The notes under the pieces are model-generated. The model was not told the origin of the DNA. It ran no database searches and saw nothing but the letters and a program-made list of their open reading frames with translations. Of a stretch of 64,000 bases of DNA, positions 1-7,629 are shown one piece after another; the first letter of the stretch is position 1, and the number at the start of each line of letters is the position of its first letter. The position numbers and the translations under genes are program-made. Source of the stretch: CAMCXE01 sp036520615 (GTDB lineage Bacteria > Pseudomonadota > Gammaproteobacteria > Pseudomonadales > Cellvibrionaceae); NCBI GenBank assembly GCA_036520615.1, contig DATDJI010000083.1, forward strand, positions 62,001-126,000, given 5' to 3'.

Positions 1-359
1 TGGCAGGCGGCCCCTGCGGAAAGTACTTGCTCCCATTCGGGAATTTTTATATGGGGGCCAGCGGTGGAAATAACGGCAATTATCGTCGGCGCTCGTAAAA
101 ATAATTTCTCTTGAGTGGTTTTTAAATCTGCCGGGATATTGGGAAAATCGGCTTGGTAAATCTCCCCCAGAGCACGGCCAAAATTCGAACGTGCGGAGCC
201 GGTAAATACTACAAAACGCCAGGGGCCTAATTTTCCGTGGTCAGGCACTCGGTGTGCTGCGCGCAAAATAACGTCAATTTGTTCCGCAGATGGGCCTTCA
301 CCTTGCATTTCTTTGGGGGAGACCGAGCGGCGTTGCAGTAAAAGATCAATTGTTTGCAT
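1..359 (-). CDS. Nitroreductase family protein (YdjA-like), N-terminal part, cut by window edge
   Basis: Reading the minus strand from the ATG at 359 gives an open frame to the window edge, about 119 residues. It starts MQTIDLLLQRRSVSPK and continues with RAAHRVPDHGKLGPWRFVVF and IPEWEQVLSAGAAC. The early RRS motif and the PDH-x4-PWRF block are those of FMN-dependent NAD(P)H nitroreductases, closest in pattern to the YdjA branch. These enzymes bind FMN as cytoplasmic dimers and reduce nitro or quinone-like compounds; the physiological substrate is usually unknown. The C-terminal flavin-binding half lies outside the window, so intactness cannot be judged. It is transcribed away from the TonB-receptor operon. 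Confidence 0.85.
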   Translation of the reverse strand, partial: MQTIDLLLQRRSVSPKEMQGEGPSAEQIDVILRAAHRVPDHGKLGPWRFVVFTGSARSNFGRALGEIYQADFPNIPADLKTTQEKLFLRAPTIIAVISTAGPHIKIPEWEQVLSAGAAC

Positions 360-1075
360 AGTAATCCTGAATAAAAATTTTATTTTAGCCTGATTGTTTG
401 GCTTCTGGAAACAAAGCAGGGCGATAAACTTCTCGGCTTTACACAAGGGTGTGCTATCACTTACCGCAGAGTAATTGAATTCCCTTTCGTCTTGCAGTGA
501 GGAGGATCGGCGAGGAGTTTTGACTTACTGATGTTTTCAAATTTATTCAGCAGTTGACTCGTGCGCGGGCTTGCAGCGTTGGCGAATAAATTTAATGATG
601 CTCCGATGAGTTCTGGAAGTGAGTGGTTTGCGAAAGCGTCGCCAATAGCCCGCGATGAGTGTCGTGTATATATTTATGGGATTTAGCAACATTGTCCAGT
701 TCAGAATTAAAATCAGTGCGAGCTTAAGCTATGAAAGCGCTGCCAAAATATTTTTGTTATTTTTTAGCTAATATAGGGTTACTCCGTGAGCGTATTTACT
801 GAGGCAATTTTCCATAATAGATTTCATTAAAGCCATTTTAATCTTCATGTGAATACAGCAATTTAACAATGATTTGCACTAAGGCAGATATGTATCTTAA
901 CCGCACTATAAATGCGGTTTTGCCCGCAGAATTACCCATTATTAATTCATGGAAGCAAAATCGAGCACTGTGCCTAGGATTTCGGTGTAAGTGGCTCATT
1001 TTTGATGCAATCCTTATCGCGTTATTTGAAATATCGGCTAACCTTAAAAACGCGCTCCTAGCCGGTTGAACTCCT
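360..1075. other. Intergenic region, 716 bases, no convincing gene
   Basis: Divergent spacer between the nitroreductase and the TonB receptor. Short frames here have no ribosome site or recognisable motif. The sequence is AT-rich and must hold both promoters, but I could not identify a convincing -35/-10 pair. The only structure I support is the hairpin at 899-921. Confidence 0.6.
899..921 (+). terminator. Hairpin with short T-run upstream of the TonB receptor
   Basis: A perfect 7-bp stem (AACCGCA / TGCGGTT) with a 7-base loop is followed by a few T residues. It sits about 155 bases upstream of the receptor start on the same strand. It may be a weak terminator or attenuator in the leader; I see no known riboswitch consensus around it. 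Confidence 0.35.
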
Positions 1076-3076
1076 ATGGCATTACGCAAAGTGGTACCTA
1101 GAGCACACTTAGCTGCAGCTGTTGGCGCTTTGGTTGGCATACAAGCGCTATTCTTGCCGCAGACTGCGTGCGCTGAAGATTATTTAGATCTGAGCCCTGA
1201 GCAGTTGCTAGACACCCAAGTGCTTAGTGTGTCAAAAAAAATCGAAACTGTTGCCCAGGCACCTGCTGCAATTTTCGTGGTGACCAGCGAGGAAATTGCT
1301 CGCTCTGGTGTTACCAACATACCTGATGCGCTGCGCATGGTGCCCGGCGTGAATGTCGCGCGCCTGGATTCTAATAGCTGGGCGATTTCGATTCGAGGTT
1401 TTAACAGTCCACTGGCTAATAAACTCCTGGTGTTGATTGACGGGCGCAGCATCTATAACCCGGTGTTCGGTGGCGTGTTGTGGGAAGCGCATAATTTGAT
1501 GCTCGCGGATATTGACCGCATTGAAGTGATACGCGGCCCTGGAGGTGCTCTTTGGGGGGCTAACGCGGTAAATGGCGTTATTAATATCATTACTAAACCT
1601 AGCCAAGACACGCAGAATACGACACTAAATGCGCTGGCAGGCAACGAAGAATCGTCTATGAGTGGCCGCTATGGCGGCAATTTTGGTGAAGAAGGTACTT
1701 ATCGCGTGTACGCAAAAGCGTTTGAGGGCGATAATTCTCATGCTCCCTTAGGCGGCGAAGCCTATGATGCGTGGCGCGGAATGCGCACTGGATTTCGTGC
1801 GGACTGGGGCGCGCAGGGCGAAGCTGAGAGTTTTACCGTGCAAGGCGATGCTTATCAAACCTCCGCCGAGCAGCGCCGAGTTCATTACTCGCTTATTGAG
1901 CCTTTTGAGCCGGTGGCGAATCAAACTATTCGCTACGACGGCATTAATCTTCTCGGCCGTTGGATTGATCGAAATAGTGACGGCGGCCAACTGAGTATTC
2001 AAACTTATTTGGATTGGACGCGCCGCAACGAGCCATTCAATTTTATTGACGATCGCATTACCTATGATTTTGAGACGCAATATAATTTTGCACCTTCGCG
2101 CCTAAACGAATGGGCTGCAGGTGCGGGTTTTCGATTTATGGCTGATGACGAGATCGGCGATAACAACGTTGTATTTTCTCCTAAACAGCGTCGCAACAGC
2201 CTTTATAATTTATTTGTACAGGACAAAATTACCCTCGCACCTGAGCACTGGTTTTTAACTTTGGGTTCTAAATTTGAGCACAATGAATTTTCAGGCTTTG
2301 AGGTACAGCCAAATTTACGTCTGCAATGGCAACCGAGTAAAAGCCAAACTTTGTGGAGTTCTGTGTCGCGTGCCGTACGTACGCCTACGCCAATAGAAGA
2401 GGATTTAACCAGCACATTGAGAACTGCAAAGGGATTTAGAGCCGCTTTTGTGCCTAATGATGAATTTCAGTCTGAACAATTAACCGCTTATGAGCTGGGT
2501 TATCGTAATCAATTAACAGCGCTGCTGGCGGTTGATGTAGCGGCATTTCACAATATTTATGAACACCTGCAAACATACACCTTTCAGTCGTTTGAACCAG
2601 TGGTTAACGGCGTCGACCCACCGCATATATTGTTGCCGGTAAAATTCACCAATAATATGCACGGAGATTCCCATGGTTTTGAGGCAAGTGTTAATTGGGC
2701 GGTGCAAGAGAATTTAAAAATTGCGCTGGATTATAGTTATTTAAGCCTTGCTGTTACCGCAGTTGATCGCACTCAGGAAAGTGCAGAATTACTTTTTCCT
2801 AAAGAGCAAAAAGGGATAAAAGTGTATTGGAATGTGGCTAATAGCTGGACACTTGATACCACTATTTCCCACGTAGGCAAGTTGCCAGGCGGACAGGTTC
2901 AAGCTTATACACGTGTGGATATAAACCTCGGCGGTAAGCTTGGCAAAAACCTGCGCGCTAATTTGGTCGGACAAAATCTTTTAGAAAAAACCCACCGCGA
3001 ATTTGGCAGTGTGGTTGATAATAACGCAGCGGAAATAGAGCGCAGTGTTTTCGCTAAGTTAACCTGGACATTTTAA
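1076..3076 (+). CDS. TonB-dependent outer-membrane receptor
   Basis: The 666-residue protein begins with a signal peptide ending near residue 33 (QTACA). A plug domain follows at about 50-175, with VVTSEEIARSGVTNIPDALR, SIRGFN, LVLIDGR and IEVIRGPGGALWGANAVNGVINI. The rest is a long beta-barrel ending in an aromatic residue (LTWTF), as outer-membrane barrels do. Such receptors import large or scarce substrates (siderophores, cobalamin, glycans, nucleosides) using TonB-ExbBD energy. The ligand cannot be read from sequence. Its stop overlaps the next start (TAATG), so it is translationally coupled to the YfiR-like gene and lies in one operon with a histidine kinase and response regulator. This hints at sensing as well as, or instead of, nutrient import. 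No strong ribosome site precedes the start. Confidence 0.93.
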   Translation: MALRKVVPRAHLAAAVGALVGIQALFLPQTACAEDYLDLSPEQLLDTQVLSVSKKIETVAQAPAAIFVVTSEEIARSGVTNIPDALRMVPGVNVARLDSNSWAISIRGFNSPLANKLLVLIDGRSIYNPVFGGVLWEAHNLMLADIDRIEVIRGPGGALWGANAVNGVINIITKPSQDTQNTTLNALAGNEESSMSGRYGGNFGEEGTYRVYAKAFEGDNSHAPLGGEAYDAWRGMRTGFRADWGAQGEAESFTVQGDAYQTSAEQRRVHYSLIEPFEPVANQTIRYDGINLLGRWIDRNSDGGQLSIQTYLDWTRRNEPFNFIDDRITYDFETQYNFAPSRLNEWAAGAGFRFMADDEIGDNNVVFSPKQRRNSLYNLFVQDKITLAPEHWFLTLGSKFEHNEFSGFEVQPNLRLQWQPSKSQTLWSSVSRAVRTPTPIEEDLTSTLRTAKGFRAAFVPNDEFQSEQLTAYELGYRNQLTALLAVDVAAFHNIYEHLQTYTFQSFEPVVNGVDPPHILLPVKFTNNMHGDSHGFEASVNWAVQENLKIALDYSYLSLAVTAVDRTQESAELLFPKEQKGIKVYWNVANSWTLDTTISHVGKLPGGQVQAYTRVDINLGGKLGKNLRANLVGQNLLEKTHREFGSVVDNNAAEIERSVFAKLTWTF

Positions 3077-3663
3077 TGTGGATTAAGTGGATAGTTAAAT
3101 CTGTGGTCATTGGTATATTGGCGGTTTACACCTGCCTTTATGCCTGGGCGGATGATTCTTCGTTACCGCTGTATGAGCAAAAAATTAAAGCTGGCTTAGT
3201 GTATAACCTTCTTAAATATACAGAATGGCCGAGGCTCTCAACTACAGCTGATACGCAAAACACGGACAATCGTGCAGGAGAAACCTTACATATTTGTGTA
3301 TTAGGTGATGATCCATTTGATGGATATTTATCACCGCTGGCAGGTCGTACGGCCCAACAAGCTATTATTTCCATTGCGCATGTCACGCAGATACAACAGA
3401 CCGGTGGATGTAAAGTCGTAATTATTCACCGCAGCCAAGAATTTCAACTGCCTCAACTGCTAAGTTTTTTGCAGGGTAAAAATATATTAACTATTAGCGA
3501 TATGACGCAATTTGCCGAGCACGGCGGTATGGTGGAATTGACCCGTCAAAACGAAAAAATAAGCCTGCATATTAATACCGAATCATTAAACAGCGCCCGG
3601 TTGGCGATTGATGAGCGCATGCTGAAGCTTGCGAAAATTATATCGAACAAGAAGGGTGTTTAA
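3076..3663 (+). CDS. YfiR-like periplasmic protein (DUF4154 family)
   Basis: 195 residues with an N-terminal signal sequence (VVIGILAVYTCLYAWA). The core has the family pattern: IKAGLVYNLLKYTEWP near the start of the mature protein, ICVLGDDPF, then CKVVIIHRSQE, NILTISD and FAEHGGMVEL. In Pseudomonas, YfiR is a periplasmic regulator that restrains the diguanylate cyclase YfiN. Many relatives are instead encoded between TonB receptors and sensor kinases, as here. It overlaps the receptor stop by one base and directly abuts the kinase (TAAATG), so it is probably the periplasmic link between barrel and kinase. That linking role is inference. Confidence 0.85.
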   Translation: MWIKWIVKSVVIGILAVYTCLYAWADDSSLPLYEQKIKAGLVYNLLKYTEWPRLSTTADTQNTDNRAGETLHICVLGDDPFDGYLSPLAGRTAQQAIISIAHVTQIQQTGGCKVVIIHRSQEFQLPQLLSFLQGKNILTISDMTQFAEHGGMVELTRQNEKISLHINTESLNSARLAIDERMLKLAKIISNKKGV

Positions 3664-5544
3664 ATGAAAACACCGCAGCTTACCATTCGGATGACCTTAT
3701 TGGTTATTGTTGCGGGGCTTAATTTTCTTATTGCTGTGTTAGTGGGCCATAGAGTTTATAAGTCCTGGCAGCATTACCAGCAGGCAGAATTGCTAAAATC
3801 TGGGGCTGCAGTCATTAATTCACTTTATATTGCCAATCAAAACCTATCTCAGGCACGCGCCGCTACCTTATCGACTATGTATTTGGCCCCGGAGGTTGCA
3901 GAGCCTATTATCCAGGATATGTTAAAAAGCCGTGAGGCCTCAAATAGTGCATTAGATTCGGCAATTACCGCTATGCAGCATCAAAACTCTGCAGATGTTA
4001 ATACTGCCGCGATAAAAATGCAGCGCAAGCATCAGCAATTGCATAAAAGGCGCGATGAGGTAGATGCTGAACTCATGAAGCCGGTCGCCATGCGCAATCA
4101 AGACATAACTAATAAATTTTATGAAGAAAACACAGGCTTAATAGACGAGATTCAGGGTTTTATTTTAATTTACTCGCGCGCTTATCAAGGATTGGATTAC
4201 GCTGTGAGCCAGCATGTAATTTTCGAATATTTTGTGTGGGAGCTTGCAGAATATTCCGGCGAAGAGTACGCGATCATAGGCCAGTTATTGGCGGAAAATA
4301 AATACCCCAGCCCAGCTCAAAATGAGAAACTGATATCGTTGCGTGAACGCATTGAATATGGCTGGGGTATTTTACGGAAATTTTCCTTAAATGAAGAGCT
4401 AGCCGGTCAGTTATTCCCATTAATGGAGGAAGCTAAAACGCAATATTTTTTCACCTTTGACCAGGTTAGGGATTTATTTTACCGTAATTATACATTCGAG
4501 ACTGAGGCATCTTATCCGATTGACTCCGAACTTTGGTTGGGTATTTCTGCGCAAGCAGTGGATTCGTTACTGATGTTGCAAAATGCAATTCTTAATGATA
4601 CGCAGCAGCGCGTTAATAAAATTGAAAACGATGCCAGGCGTGAAATATTCTTTAGTGCACTGATTTTTTTGAGTGCTGTATTAATTAGTATTTATTGCTG
4701 GGTGATTATCGCCTTTCGCGTGGCTCGGCCGGTCAATCTATTGGTCAATGCTCTATATAAAGCTACGCAGGAAAATATTTTTGATATTCCAAAGGTTGCC
4801 TATCAATACAGTGAGATTGGCAAGTTATTAAGCGTGCTGGAAGTTTTCCAACGCAATGCCAATAAAATGAAACAGTCTAATGACGAGCTTGAGCGTTTTG
4901 CCTTTATTGCCGCACATGATTTAAAATCGCCTCTGCGTGCGGTGGATAATCTTTCGCAATGGCTGGAAGAAGATTTGGGCGAGCAGCTACCGGAGGCGAG
5001 TAAAAAGCATATGGATGAGTTGCGTAAGCGCGTGCGTTTAATGGATAAAATGCTTGATGATACGTTGGAATACGCGCGCATAGATTCCAAAATAGATTCC
5101 CATATAAATGTTGTGGTAAGCGGCAAAGTGCTCATGGATGAGATAGTGGAACTTTTGGCGCTGCCGCCGAATTTTACGCTTAAAGTGGGCACCACTCTTG
5201 CGCATTTGCACGTACAAAAACTGCCGCTGCAGCAGGTGATGTTTAATTTAGTTAATAATGCTATTAAACATCATGATAAAGCGCGAGGTACTATCGAAGT
5301 AGATGCAAGTGAAAAAGCTACAGAATTTGTGTTTTTTGTACGCGATGACGGCCCAGGGATTGACGCTCAATATCACAAGAAAATCTTTGAAATGTTTCAA
5401 ACATTACAGCCTAAGGATAAAAATAAAGGTAGAGGTATGGGGCTGGCAATGGTGAGAAAAATAATTACCGCCAACGGCGGGACAATAAAAATTGAATCCA
5501 CAATAGGGCAGGGCTCGTTGTTTCAGTTCACCTGGCCTAAGTAG
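3664..5544 (+). CDS. Membrane sensor histidine kinase
   Basis: 626 residues. A first membrane segment lies at about 9-30, a roughly 300-residue periplasmic sensor region follows, and a second segment is at about 330-352. A HAMP-like linker leads into the kinase core. The phospho-acceptor is His418 in FIAAHDLKSPLRAV. The ATPase domain shows the N box (QQVMFNLVNNAIKHH), G1 (VRDDGPGID) and G2 (GRGMGLAMVRKI). The sensor region has no domain I recognise; it is mostly helical with many Gln/Glu residues. It is the third gene of the TonB/YfiR operon and is followed 45 bases later by a stand-alone receiver, its likely partner. It probably autophosphorylates in response to a periplasmic signal relayed by the YfiR-like protein. 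Confidence 0.93.
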   Translation: MKTPQLTIRMTLLVIVAGLNFLIAVLVGHRVYKSWQHYQQAELLKSGAAVINSLYIANQNLSQARAATLSTMYLAPEVAEPIIQDMLKSREASNSALDSAITAMQHQNSADVNTAAIKMQRKHQQLHKRRDEVDAELMKPVAMRNQDITNKFYEENTGLIDEIQGFILIYSRAYQGLDYAVSQHVIFEYFVWELAEYSGEEYAIIGQLLAENKYPSPAQNEKLISLRERIEYGWGILRKFSLNEELAGQLFPLMEEAKTQYFFTFDQVRDLFYRNYTFETEASYPIDSELWLGISAQAVDSLLMLQNAILNDTQQRVNKIENDARREIFFSALIFLSAVLISIYCWVIIAFRVARPVNLLVNALYKATQENIFDIPKVAYQYSEIGKLLSVLEVFQRNANKMKQSNDELERFAFIAAHDLKSPLRAVDNLSQWLEEDLGEQLPEASKKHMDELRKRVRLMDKMLDDTLEYARIDSKIDSHINVVVSGKVLMDEIVELLALPPNFTLKVGTTLAHLHVQKLPLQQVMFNLVNNAIKHHDKARGTIEVDASEKATEFVFFVRDDGPGIDAQYHKKIFEMFQTLQPKDKNKGRGMGLAMVRKIITANGGTIKIESTIGQGSLFQFTWPK

Positions 5545-5589
5545 TGCGATGAGTATAGAGGCGAGTATATGTTGATAACCGGAGATGAC

Positions 5590-6009
5590 ATGCGTGAAGT
5601 AGTAAATGTATTGATTGTAGAAGACGATGATGTGGACGTTGAATTACTCAAGCGGCTGTTTGCTAAAAAAAGTATAAAAAACCCTATCTACTATGCTTCC
5701 AACGGCCTAGAGGCATTGGAGATTATGCGCGGCGAAAATAATCACGCCCAAGTGCCCAAGCCTTATATTGTCCTATTAGATATTAATATGCCTAAAATGA
5801 ATGGTATTGAATTGCTACGAGCCATGCGCAGCGATGAACAGCTCAAAGATAGTGTGGTGTTTGTGCTTACAACATCTCCTCGCGATGAAGATAAGGTGCT
5901 GACGTACAAACTTAACGTAGCGGGCTATTTTCTTAAAAAAGATATTAAAGATTTAATCAGCTTACTCAGTTTGTATTGGGAGCTTAATGAATTTCCCGAA
6001 ACTCATTGA
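5590..6009 (+). CDS. Single-domain response regulator (CheY/Rcp1-like)
   Basis: About 139 residues from the ATG at 5590, which has GGAG five bases upstream; an in-frame ATG at 5569 is possible but less well placed. The protein is only a receiver domain: acidic pocket VEDDDVDVELL near the N terminus, phospho-acceptor Asp64 in LLDINMPKMNG, the switch Thr in VLTTSPRDEDK, and the conserved Lys in GYFLKKD. There is no output domain, so it must act by protein contact or phosphorelay. It resembles the small receivers paired with phytochrome-type and other stand-alone kinases. It sits at the end of the four-gene operon and is the obvious target of the upstream kinase. No downstream effector gene is adjacent. 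Confidence 0.9.
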   Translation: MREVVNVLIVEDDDVDVELLKRLFAKKSIKNPIYYASNGLEALEIMRGENNHAQVPKPYIVLLDINMPKMNGIELLRAMRSDEQLKDSVVFVLTTSPRDEDKVLTYKLNVAGYFLKKDIKDLISLLSLYWELNEFPETH

Positions 6010-6554
6010 TCTAGCGGCGACATTGCAGGCGAATAGCAACTCTATAAATAATAGTAACATTTGGTAAGGTATTTCCAACAAACCTTATATCTATAAATAT
6101 TTTACATATCCTAATATTCGACATGTCGAAATATCTTCATGTCGCAATATCTTTATATAAAGTCTCGCTAACAATAACAGCATTCAACATGGCTAATGAA
6201 TAGGCAGTTGCACACGTGTCTAGCCCAGTGTCAATTTTTTATGCTAATGTCGGCGAGTCTTATCGCGGTTGGAATATCGAATTCGTTAAGCAGATAATTC
6301 CTTAAAGCGAGCATGCATGGCTAAAAATGTCCAGTTTTTAGCCATGGCTTTGCCAAATCTGCCGCCACCCTTCGCATATATTGCTGGGTACTTCCTCGCA
6401 CATCATGCGTCAGTCAATTAGTTTAGCTGCGCATCGCTGGGATATCAGTTCGGGTGAAAGACACATAACTGTAACCAATGGTTGCTAGGCAGTACTTCGG
6501 CGGTTGCGAGTACTGGCATCTGGCGTTAATCAATAGTTCTTTGGAGTTATCACC
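6010..6554. other. Intergenic region, 545 bases, with a small repeat
   Basis: Spacer between the response regulator and a PEP-CTERM gene. It contains the 14-bp palindrome and 16-bp tandem repeat at 6117-6153. I found no sigma-54 promoter or the other motifs described for some PEP-CTERM genes, and no coding frame worth calling. Confidence 0.6.
6117..6153. repeat. 14-bp palindrome overlapping a 16-bp tandem duplication
   Basis: TTCGACATGTCGAA at 6117-6130 is a perfect palindrome. A 16-base unit at 6122-6137 is repeated immediately at 6138-6153 with one mismatch (CATGTCGAAATATCTT versus CATGTCGCAATATCTT). The second unit keeps one half of the palindrome. It could be a regulator site with a duplicated half-site for the downstream PEP-CTERM gene, but it is more than 400 bases away. 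Confidence 0.7.
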
Positions 6555-7343
6555 ATGAGAAACGAATTTAACCTATTAAAATTATTACCTTTATGTATAT
6601 TTTTAAATGCCCCGCTCGCTTCGGCTAAGGTTGAAGATGTAACCATTGATGGCGGCGATGCTATTTTCCTAGCGGGCCGTACAGACCTTGTTATTCCCGA
6701 GGCCGGTGCTGCCTGGGATGGCCCGGGTGATCACACTATTCGTCATCCCGGCCCTACACCTGAAGAAATTGTAGAGACGCTGCCACCTATTTTTGCCGTT
6801 TCATCCGGTGATGTAATTCGTGCCTTAGATCCCGCAGTTGGCGGCATTAATTTTTTTAATGGTACCGGCGCACCCTTGTATGGGCCTTCGGGAAACGGAT
6901 TATCTGGCAGTAATTTGTCCGCCCTTGGTGGAATAAGCGGCTATATTGGGCCGCAAGGGGCGCTGGCCGGGGTATTTTTAACCGATGCCATTCCTGTTAA
7001 CGGAGCACCTGACACGCTTAATTTTAATCCAGATGGTTTAGGAGCTGAATTTTCGGTGCTAAATCCAGGATTGGGACAGGTGTTTTACATTGGCGATGGC
7101 AAAACAGCTAGCGGTGATTTTCAAACCTTTATCGCACCTTTAGGTGCTTCACGCTTAGCCTTGGGAATTCCCGATGGTTTTGGATTTAATGGTGGCCCGG
7201 GCGCTTATGATGATAACGATGGGAGCTATGCCATTCGATTAGGTATCAATGAAATTCCTACTCCAATACCCGAGCCGTCTATTTTATGTATGTTACTGGC
7301 GGGGCTCGCCACCTGTAGAGTATTCACTCGTAAACGTGTTTAA
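6555..7343 (+). CDS. Secreted PEP-CTERM sorting-signal protein
   Basis: 262 residues. The N terminus is a signal peptide (LLPLCIFLNAPLASA). The C terminus carries a PEP-CTERM tripartite signal: PEPS, a hydrophobic stretch (ILCMLLAGLATC) and a basic tail (RKRV). Proteins of this kind are processed by exosortase (EpsH/XrtA) and linked to exopolysaccharide-associated surface material. The body is rich in Gly, Asn and Asp and has no catalytic motif I recognise; it looks like a beta-rich extracellular protein. GGAG seven bases before the ATG supports the start. No exosortase gene is in the window, so that machinery must be elsewhere. It is flanked by long spacers and appears to be monocistronic. 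Confidence 0.85.
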   Translation: MRNEFNLLKLLPLCIFLNAPLASAKVEDVTIDGGDAIFLAGRTDLVIPEAGAAWDGPGDHTIRHPGPTPEEIVETLPPIFAVSSGDVIRALDPAVGGINFFNGTGAPLYGPSGNGLSGSNLSALGGISGYIGPQGALAGVFLTDAIPVNGAPDTLNFNPDGLGAEFSVLNPGLGQVFYIGDGKTASGDFQTFIAPLGASRLALGIPDGFGFNGGPGAYDDNDGSYAIRLGINEIPTPIPEPSILCMLLAGLATCRVFTRKRV

Positions 7344-7629
7344 AGATTTGTAGGCATTTATTTAAAATCCTTTTCGACTAATAGGGATCTGCCGCATGTG
7401 CAAGCTTGTGGCAGGTTCGCAAGCGTTGTCTCATCAGTTGAATCTCACAAAATCTCACATTAAATATATTATGTGCAGCCTGCCTTCGTTGAGCGCTTTT
7501 AGGTAGCGATTTGAGTAGTAATTGGCGGCCAAATGAAATTGACTTTATGTGAACTGAGGCTTAGCAAAAATTGCCCGCAGCAAATCTTTTATAATCAGAA
7601 TTTACTTTGATTTGAGTGGCTGGTAAAAA

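Noticed and set aside
838..1140. Minus-strand 100-residue frame before and into the TonB receptor
   Set aside because: No ribosome site or recognisable motif; it overlaps the start of a well-supported gene.
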